Assembly: GCA_014239625.1 (NCBI GenBank)
Contig: JAAZYN010000068.1
Location: 1-5,713, forward strand
From: Myxococcales bacterium
GTDB lineage: Bacteria; Myxococcota_A; UBA9042; PHBI01; JAAZYN01
Direction: 5' to 3'
DNA length: 5,713 nt
Shown: piece by piece, positions 1-5,713 of the stretch
Position numbering within the stretch: the stretch's first letter is position 1
How the letters are laid out: every line of letters starts with the position of its first letter
Program-made: the position numbers and the translations under genes
Notes under the pieces: model-generated
What the model was told of the DNA's origin: nothing
Seen by the model: only the letters and a program-made list of their open reading frames with translations
Database searches by the model: none

Positions 1-104
1 CATCCTCTTCATCTGAACGAGTCGGTTCAGGTTGAACGTATGCATTGTCTAGACCGCCCCTAGCATATGCACCCGGGCCCTCTTGCCAAGCGGACGAAAG
101 CTCG
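1..104. other. Left-edge region upstream of the rpsA promoter; no firm gene
   Basis: No complete gene is visible here. On the plus strand, one frame is open from base 1 to a TAG at 61-63 and could be the last 20 codons of an upstream gene, but its peptide (HPLHLNESVQVERMHCLDRP) is not recognisable. On the minus strand an ATG at 45-43 opens 15 codons (MHTFNLNRLVQMKRM) that run off the edge, which could be the start of a divergent gene. A small inverted repeat, CTGAAC (13-18) and GTTCAG (25-30) with a 6-base loop, and the palindrome GCATATGC (63-70) are also present. Neither reading frame can be chosen from so little sequence. Confidence 0.3.
62..89 (-). promoter_or_regulatory. Possible divergent minus-strand promoter
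   Basis: Read on the minus strand there is TTGGCA (plus positions 84-89; 5 of 6 to the -35 consensus), a 16-base spacer and TATGCT (62-67; 4 of 6 to the -10). Transcription would start near 55, about ten bases before the minus-strand ATG at 45-43, giving an almost leaderless message. Such matches arise by chance, and the downstream gene is cut off by the window edge, so this is only a possibility. Confidence 0.2.
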
Positions 105-133
105 TTGACACCAGCCCACGCCCCCTGTATGGT
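105..133 (+). promoter_or_regulatory. Probable sigma-70 promoter of rpsA
   Basis: A perfect -35 hexamer TTGACA (105-110) is followed after 17 bases by TATGGT (128-133), which matches four of six positions of the -10 consensus including the key TA and final T. Transcription would start close to 140, giving a leader of roughly 65-70 bases before the rpsA ATG. It is the only strong promoter-like site in the stretch before rpsA, and a strong housekeeping promoter is expected for a ribosomal protein gene. Confidence 0.6.
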
Positions 134-139
134 CCGCGC

Positions 140-207
140 CCGCAGCTCATTGCGACCTGTGTAACCACCTAAATCACAAACACTTTCCGGACTTCCAACC
201 CTTGACC
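140..207 (+). promoter_or_regulatory. rpsA 5' leader without Shine-Dalgarno; candidate S1 autoregulatory site
   Basis: The leader from about 140 to the ATG at 208 is rich in A and C/T (for example CTAAATCACAAACACTTTCC around 169-188). It contains no AGGA, GGAG or GAGG in the 20 bases before any of the candidate starts. In gamma-proteobacteria such as E. coli, rpsA is known to be translated without a canonical SD and to be repressed by free S1 protein binding its own leader. The same logic here is an inference from the missing SD and the unstructured, A/pyrimidine-rich character. Confidence 0.35.
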
Positions 208-1998
<1,791 letters not shown>

Positions 1999-2021
1999 CA
2001 GGCTCGGAATTTTTTCAGCAT

Positions 2022-2060
2022 CGAGAGGCTCGATCCACCGCTGGTGGATCGAGCCTTTCG
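2022..2060 (+). terminator. Long hairpin, probable rpsA terminator
   Basis: A perfect 14-bp stem, AGGCTCGATCCACC (2026-2039) pairing with GGTGGATCGAGCCT (2043-2056), closes on a 3-base loop GCT. It can be extended four pairs further (2022-2025 with 2057-2060, one of them G-U). It starts 24 bases after the rpsA stop. The bases after the core stem are TTCGTTCGTT, a broken U-tract, while a run of six T (2010-2015) lies oddly before the hairpin. The position and stem strength favour an intrinsic terminator; the weak U-tract leaves room for a role as a 3' stabilising stem-loop. Confidence 0.75.
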
Positions 2061-2500
2061 TTCGTTGAGCTCCCGACGCCGGGCCAGCGCAGGCGACTCG
2101 CCCCTTGTCTCCGGCCGATGGTTCGGCGGAGGGGGCTGGCCGCCTTGTCTTCGGCGCGATCGGACCGTTTGTCGAATGCGGCGTCACCCGACGCCGCCCC
2201 GTGTCACGCCTTTGAGCACTGCGCCTCCCCGGTTTCGCTCGAAGCGCCACGCCATGAGCCCCGACGGGTGTCGCTGAGCGGGCCCACGGGACCACCGCAC
2301 GGCTGATGGCGTCACGAGTGCGCCCCCCGTGACCGCCGCTCCACGCAGCATTATCGATTTTCTACGCGTCCAGGCCCGGGCCCCCGGCCAGAAAAGAAAC
2401 CCTTTTGTTTTAGCCGCCTGGTAGCGCGCAGCGGCCTATCGATCGGGTGAAATGAATCGTTTGCAGGCGCGGTGCGTCGATCCTGTTGTGGTCGGTTTGC
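2061..2500. other. GC-rich intergenic region with no convincing gene
   Basis: About 440 bases between the rpsA hairpin and the next promoter. Open frames here encode only Arg/Pro/Ser-rich peptides without an SD and look like by-products of high GC. The region contains several inverted repeats: 2178-2197, and GTCACG (2311-2316) with CGTGAC (2328-2333). It also has a GC block GGCCCGGGCCCCCGGCC followed by an A/T-rich patch (AAAAGAAACCCTTTTGTTTT, about 2392-2411). No tRNA-like cloverleaf, insertion sequence end or direct repeat array was seen. Confidence 0.5.
2178..2197. repeat. Perfect 8-bp inverted repeat
   Basis: GCGGCGTC (2178-2185) and GACGCCGC (2190-2197) form a very GC-rich stem with a four-base loop ACCC. 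No T-run follows on either strand, so it is not a typical intrinsic terminator. Its function, if any, is unknown. Confidence 0.5.
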
Positions 2501-2529
2501 TTGATCGCCCACTGGCGCGTTGTTATCGT
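2501..2529 (+). promoter_or_regulatory. Possible promoter for the small protein and OmpA-like gene
   Basis: TTGATC (2501-2506; 4 of 6 to TTGACA) and TATCGT (2524-2529; 4 of 6 to TATAAT) are separated by 17 bases, the same geometry as the rpsA promoter. Transcription would begin near 2536, about 40 bases before the small gene's ATG and 28 before its SD. The match is moderate, but the placement is right. Confidence 0.4.
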
Positions 2530-2563
2530 AGAGACGTAGCCGCTGGAAAGGCCCCTGGACAGT

Positions 2564-2569
2564 GGAGGA
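2564..2569 (+). promoter_or_regulatory. Strong Shine-Dalgarno site deciding the start at 2575
   Basis: GGAGGA lies five bases before the ATG at 2575. It is the best ribosome binding site in the window. It selects ATG 2575 over the upstream in-frame ATG at 2452, which has no comparable site, and it argues that the short frame behind it is truly translated. Confidence 0.75.
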
Positions 2570-2574
2570 AAACG

Positions 2575-2736
2575 ATGAGACAGGTCTTCTGGGATCGACG
2601 CGAAGAGGTTCCCAACACTTCGTATGAAAGGCCCTACCTCCAACTTCCGAACCCGATGCATTACCTCCCCCAACCGGAGGAAGAGGCTTCGCCAGACGAA
2701 GACGACGCGCCTCGGGTCATCGTCATCGAGATCTAG
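2575..2736 (+). CDS. Small acidic protein of unknown function (53 aa)
   Basis: I do not recognise this protein. The support for a real gene is the strong SD (GGAGGA, 2564-2569), a promoter-like pair at 2501-2529, and a sequence with protein character, unlike the Ser/Arg-rich alternative frame across the same bases. Residues 1-30 are mixed, with several aromatics (F5, W6, Y17, Y21, Y30) and prolines. Residues 31-46 form a Pro/Glu/Asp-rich acidic stretch with 7 acidic residues. The C-terminus ends in a short hydrophobic strand, RVIVIEI. There is no signal peptide or membrane segment, so it is probably cytoplasmic. It ends 64 bases before the ATG of the OmpA-like gene on the same strand, and the two are probably co-transcribed. 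It could act as an independent small protein or as a translated leader controlling the next gene; nothing in the sequence decides this. Confidence 0.65.
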   Translation: MRQVFWDRREEVPNTSYERPYLQLPNPMHYLPQPEEEASPDEDDAPRVIVIEI

Positions 2737-2800
2737 CGCGACCCGCGTAGTCTCTCCGGGGGGCGGACCCGCTTCGTCCCCTGTTCGACCGCTAGTGGCT

Positions 2801-4042
2801 ATGCTGCTGGCGGTTTTTGCGTGGGGGTCTGGAACGCTCTGGTCGAGCGCGGCGCGCGCCGATCGCGATGTCCGGCAGCTCAACGTCGGCGTCAGCGGAG
2901 GGTTTCAGCTCACGTCTCCAGACCTCGATCTGTTGGGAGATCGCACCAAGGTCGTCTCCCTGAGCGACGCCGGTTGGTTCAACCTGCACGCCGGTTATTC
3001 CCCCGTCGCGCCGTACCTGACGCTGGAGCTGAGCCTCTCGATCGTGCCACTGGGGACCGAAGAGGGTAACCGAACAGCTGTCGCCCTACCGGTCACGCTC
3101 GACGTCGTCGTCGCTCCGTTCACCGGGATCGCCGAACCGTTCTTTTCAATCGGCGCAGGCGTGAACGCGCTCATCGGCGGACAGCTCGGAACGGATGTCG
3201 ATTTCCTCTTCGGAGCGGCGCTCGGACTGAGGATTCGCCCCATCGATGAGCTGGCCGTCCGGGTGGAGGTGCGCGTGGCTGTCTCGGACGCCGTGAGCGA
3301 GCCCCTGGCCGCCAGCCCCATCTTTGCTCTGGGCCTCGACTATCTGGCGTTGCCACTGGGACCCAGCGCGGGGCCGGAGAGCACCGTTGGCGACGAGCCA
3401 GACCCGGCGACTGGCGCCTGCGCCCCCGATGATACGGCCTGCAACGACAGCGACGGCGATGGGATATCCGACGCCAGCGATGCCTGCCCCGACGTCGTCG
3501 GTGACGCCTCCATGAGAGGCTGCCCTGACACCGACAAAGATGGCGTCGCAGACTTCGAAGATGACTGCCCGATCCACGTCGGCAGCCCACGGGCGAAGGG
3601 GTGCCCAGACCGCGACGGCGACGGGCTGCACGACGGACAGGACGCCTGCCCCGAAGATAGAGGCACCAAGGACCAACAGGGCTGCCCGGACCCCGAGGCG
3701 ATGCGCATCGAAGATCTGGGCGAGTCCATGCCGGACATCGGCTTCAGGAAGAACTCCGCGAAGCTGCTGGCGAGCAGCGGCAAAGTCCTCGACAAGGTGA
3801 TGACGCTGCTGACCTCCAACCCCAAGGTGAAGGTCGAGGTCAGGGTATGGACTTCGGGCAAGGGCAGCCGCAACAAACACCAGCAGCTGTCGGCGTCTCG
3901 AGCCTTCTCGGTGGTTCGCGCCCTTATCGAGCGCGGCATCGACGCCAACCGACTACGAGCTGCAGGTCAGGGCAAGGCCAAGAGAGGGAGCCGGGCGCGC
4001 GTCATCCTGCACCGTCTGGCCACGGTCCGTGTCCTGGAATAG
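2801..4042 (+). CDS. OmpA-like outer-membrane protein with TSP3 repeats and altered OmpA domain
   Basis: From ATG 2801 this is 413 residues. Residues 1-20 are a hydrophobic signal sequence ending in AARA, cleavage before D21. Residues 21-188 alternate polar and hydrophobic positions with many Gly and aromatics, as in small outer-membrane beta-barrels. Residues 215-297 hold three TSP3 calcium-binding repeats (DSDGDG, DKDG and RDGDG loops, paired Cys). Residues about 312-403 are an OmpA C-terminal domain (IGFRKNSAKLL, LSASRA, RGIDANRLRAAGQG). This architecture, common in myxobacterial and related envelopes, usually links the outer membrane to peptidoglycan. Here the GHTD motif reads VWTS (349-352), so the conserved Asp is lost, and the loop after AAGQG is short; binding is doubtful. 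The start is uncertain: GTG 2795 is in frame, and an in-frame ATG at 2624 would overlap the small gene. None has a clear SD and the short signal lacks a basic N-region. The stop abuts the nnr stop. Confidence 0.85.
   Translation: MLLAVFAWGSGTLWSSAARADRDVRQLNVGVSGGFQLTSPDLDLLGDRTKVVSLSDAGWFNLHAGYSPVAPYLTLELSLSIVPLGTEEGNRTAVALPVTLDVVVAPFTGIAEPFFSIGAGVNALIGGQLGTDVDFLFGAALGLRIRPIDELAVRVEVRVAVSDAVSEPLAASPIFALGLDYLALPLGPSAGPESTVGDEPDPATGACAPDDTACNDSDGDGISDASDACPDVVGDASMRGCPDTDKDGVADFEDDCPIHVGSPRAKGCPDRDGDGLHDGQDACPEDRGTKDQQGCPDPEAMRIEDLGESMPDIGFRKNSAKLLASSGKVLDKVMTLLTSNPKVKVEVRVWTSGKGSRNKHQQLSASRAFSVVRALIERGIDANRLRAAGQGKAKRGSRARVILHRLATVRVLE
3443..3691 (+). repeat. Three thrombospondin type 3 repeats in the OmpA-like protein
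   Basis: Residues 215-243, 244-270 and 271-297 of the encoded protein follow one pattern: an Asp-rich calcium loop (D-x-D-x-D-G or D-K-D-G-V), then D-x-C-P, a variable stretch of about 10-12 residues, and a closing G-C-P-D. Each unit has two Cys. The units have diverged at the DNA level, so this is a protein repeat and not a tandem DNA repeat. Such segments form a stiff calcium-loaded spacer between the membrane domain and the periplasmic OmpA domain. Confidence 0.85.
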
Positions 4043-5575
4043 TCAGCGCCACCCTCGAGTAGCCGCGATATCAGCGGCAGCCAGCCGCACGGCCCCCGCG
4101 ATATCGGTCGCCAGGGCGCCCCGCCCGGCCCCGTCGAGCCCAACCCGCGTTCCGGCCCGCGCGTGAAGAAAGACCCCCAGTCGCGACGCGTCGTATGGAG
4201 CTAGGCCCTGCGCCCGGAGGCCCGCGATCACGCCCGACAGGACGTCACCCGAGCCGGCCACCGACAGGGCTGGCTCACCCGCCGGCACAATGGTGACCGG
4301 CGACCCGGGCTCCGCGACGAGGGAGGCTGCCCCCTTGAGCACGACCGTCGTACCCAGTCGATCCACGAGCCGCTGTGTCGACGTGATCCGGTCGCCCTGA
4401 ATCTCACGCACCGAGCATCCCAGCAGCCGAGCTGCCTCCGCTGGGTGCGGCGTCACCACTGTGTCCGGCGGCAGCCGCCGCCGCGTGAGCGCCACCATGT
4501 TCAAGCCATCAGCGTCGACCACCAACGAACGACCGCTGCCGATAGCCAACTCCATCGCGTCCTGGCCATCACCGTCGTGGCCCAGACCCGGACCGACGAC
4601 GAGCACGTCGGAGCGGCCATCGAGCTCACCGCTACCAGCGAGATCATGCATCATCAGCTCAGCCGGACGCACCACCTCAGAGTCCACTGATTGCGCTGAG
4701 CTCGGACGGTTCCAGGTCACCAAACCGGCACCGCTGCGAAGCGCACCCAGCGCCGCGAGGACAGCCGCGCCCTCCATCCCGCGGCGCCCGCCGACCACGC
4801 CGACATGACCGAACAGACCCTTGTGGCCGTCTCGGGGGCGCGGGGGAAGCAGCGCGGCGGCGGTAAGCTCGGTCAGCAGTCGCGCGATCGCCCCGACTGA
4901 CTCCACCACCCTGCGCGGGAGCCCGATGGTCACGACCTGTACTTCGCCTGCGAACCCTGCTCCAGGCCACTGATGCAGGCCCACCTTAGAGATCCCGTAA
5001 GTCGCCGTGAGGTCGGCGCGGAAGACCACCCCGGAGACATCGCCGCTGTCGGCGCGTAAGCCGCTAGGGAGGTCGACAGCCACTCGGAAGGCCCTACTCT
5101 CGTTTGCCCAGCCGATGAGCGATCCGGCGAGACCATCCACCGGTCGACTGAGGCCGGTCCCCACCAGCGCGTCGACGATGACGTCGGCGTGGGCGAGCTT
5201 GGAGCGGACAGAGCTCGCGCCCCCAGAGAGCACCGCCCCTTGGCTGGCACCAACCCAGAGCCCGCGCGCCCACTCCGCGTCACCGCTGAGACGCGCCGGA
5301 TCGCTGCTGCTTACGCACACCACGTCAGTCCAGCCGGCGTCCGACAGGTGTCGAGCCACGACGTAGCCATCGCCCCCGTTGTTGCCGCCACCACACAAGA
5401 CGACGACCTTTCCGGGCGTGAGGCCCTGTCGCTGCAAGATCAGCCTCGCTGTCCCCGCGCCTGCCGCTTCCATCAGCACGCTGCCTGAGATCCCGACCTC
5501 GTGGATCGTCCGCCGGTCCATCTCGCGGACCTCCGCCGCACGCCCCACGAGCAGCGAGCCGTCCCGAGCTCTCAC
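4043..5575 (-). CDS. nnr: Bifunctional NAD(P)H-hydrate repair enzyme (epimerase plus dehydratase)
   Basis: Nnr repairs NADH and NADPH damaged by hydration: the N-terminal domain epimerises R- and S-hydrates, and the C-terminal domain dehydrates S-NAD(P)HX using a nucleotide (ADP in bacteria). At 510 residues it matches E. coli Nnr (about 515). Epimerase (about 10-225): CGGGNNGGDG at 61-70, DALVGTG at 135-141 and DLPSGL at 168-173. Dehydratase (about 240-505, ribokinase-like): HKGLFGHVGVVGG at 251-263, VVGPGLG at 326-332, DADGLN at 354-359, TPHPAE at 375-380, VLKG at 412-415, and AGSGDVLSG at 440-448 with the expected Asp at 444. All key motifs are intact. The start is GTG 5575, whose GTGA overlaps the pdxJ stop, implying translational coupling. 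About seven residues precede the usual family start, and GTG at codon 10 is an alternative. It is cytoplasmic. No terminator is evident before its stop meets the convergent OmpA-like gene. Confidence 0.96.
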   Translation of the reverse strand: MRARDGSLLVGRAAEVREMDRRTIHEVGISGSVLMEAAGAGTARLILQRQGLTPGKVVVLCGGGNNGGDGYVVARHLSDAGWTDVVCVSSSDPARLSGDAEWARGLWVGASQGAVLSGGASSVRSKLAHADVIVDALVGTGLSRPVDGLAGSLIGWANESRAFRVAVDLPSGLRADSGDVSGVVFRADLTATYGISKVGLHQWPGAGFAGEVQVVTIGLPRRVVESVGAIARLLTELTAAALLPPRPRDGHKGLFGHVGVVGGRRGMEGAAVLAALGALRSGAGLVTWNRPSSAQSVDSEVVRPAELMMHDLAGSGELDGRSDVLVVGPGLGHDGDGQDAMELAIGSGRSLVVDADGLNMVALTRRRLPPDTVVTPHPAEAARLLGCSVREIQGDRITSTQRLVDRLGTTVVLKGAASLVAEPGSPVTIVPAGEPALSVAGSGDVLSGVIAGLRAQGLAPYDASRLGVFLHARAGTRVGLDGAGRGALATDIAGAVRLAAADIAATRGWR

Positions 5576-5713
5576 GCCGACGACTCGCGCATCAACGCGA
5601 TCATCTCAGACACCGCAGCCCGCAACCCCACAAACACGGCGCGGGCGATAATGGAGTGCCCGATATTGAGCTCCTCGACGCCGTCGATCGCGCAAACAGC
5701 GCGCGTGTTCACG
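5572..5713 (-). CDS. pdxJ: Pyridoxine 5'-phosphate synthase, C-terminal end (partial)
   Basis: PdxJ joins 3-amino-2-oxopropyl phosphate with 1-deoxy-D-xylulose 5-phosphate to make pyridoxine 5'-phosphate, the last ring-forming step of DXP-dependent vitamin B6 synthesis. Only the last 46 codons lie in the window; the gene enters from the right edge. The diagnostic stretch is EELNIGHSIIARAVFVGL, the conserved final strand and helix of the PdxJ TIM barrel with its phosphate-binding Gly-His, followed by the usual C-terminal helix RAAVSEMIALMRESSA. The TGA stop (5574-5572) overlaps the nnr GTG start in the four bases GTGA, so both are one operon. In many related bacteria acpS sits between pdxJ and nnr; here it does not. 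The frame continues without a stop to the edge. Confidence 0.92.
   Translation of the reverse strand, partial: VNTRAVCAIDGVEELNIGHSIIARAVFVGLRAAVSEMIALMRESSA

Noticed and set aside
2044..2306. Short plus-strand frames after the rpsA terminator
   Set aside because: They are Arg/Pro/Ser-rich, start within or just after the terminator hairpin and lack an SD. The similar GSIH-WWIEP peptides on both strands are only a result of the palindrome.
2624..2800. N-terminal extension of the OmpA-like protein to ATG 2624
   Set aside because: It overlaps the better supported small gene by 113 bases, reads as a Ser/Arg/Thr-rich out-of-frame peptide, and would put 59 residues before the signal core.
2410..2883. 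157-codon minus-strand open frame opposite the small gene
   Set aside because: It has no RBS or recognisable domain. The plus strand carries a strong SD and a signal peptide across the same bases.
3146..3948. Overlapping minus-strand open frames opposite the OmpA-like gene (to 244 codons)
   Set aside because: They mirror the TSP3 and OmpA coding frame, have no SD and show no recognisable protein features.
4063..4105. CCGCGATATC occurring twice about 33 bases apart
   Set aside because: It lies inside nnr and encodes the same Asp-Ile-Ala residues twice. A ten-base coincidence in coding DNA needs no other explanation.

Overview
The window is GC-rich bacterial DNA. Its coding regions favour codons ending in G or C. 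The gene content fits a free-living Gram-negative of the former Deltaproteobacteria, probably Myxococcota or a relative: a six-domain ribosomal protein S1, an OmpA-like outer-membrane protein with thrombospondin type 3 (TSP3) calcium-binding repeats, and a pdxJ-nnr pair. The lineage is inferred from these family and neighbourhood habits; no rRNA is present to settle it.

Layout, left to right. (1) Positions 1-207 hold the region upstream of rpsA: a good sigma-70-type promoter (TTGACA, 17 bp, TATGGT) and a pyrimidine/A-rich leader with no Shine-Dalgarno sequence. The extreme left edge may carry the first codons of a divergent gene, but this is weak. (2) 208-1998 (+) is rpsA, followed at 2022-2060 by a long hairpin that probably terminates it. 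(3) 2061-2500 is a non-coding, GC-rich gap with several hairpins and no convincing gene. (4) A second promoter (2501-2529) and a strong ribosome binding site (2564-2569) lead into an unrecognised 53-residue acidic protein (2575-2736, +). (5) 2801-4042 (+) encodes a secreted, probably outer-membrane protein: signal peptide, beta-rich N-terminal domain, three TSP3 repeats, and an OmpA-type C-terminal domain that has lost key peptidoglycan-binding residues. (6) On the minus strand, 4043-5575 is nnr, the bifunctional NAD(P)H-hydrate repair enzyme. It is translationally coupled (GTGA overlap) to the 3' end of pdxJ (5572-5713), which runs off the right edge.

The window joins three unrelated jobs: translation (S1), cell envelope (small protein plus OmpA-like protein, probably one transcript), and vitamin B6 synthesis with nicotinamide cofactor repair (pdxJ-nnr). 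The OmpA-like gene and nnr converge with no base between their stop codons. I do not see a clear new multi-gene system. The parts most worth a second look are the small acidic protein with its strong RBS, the altered OmpA domain next to it, and the SD-less rpsA leader.
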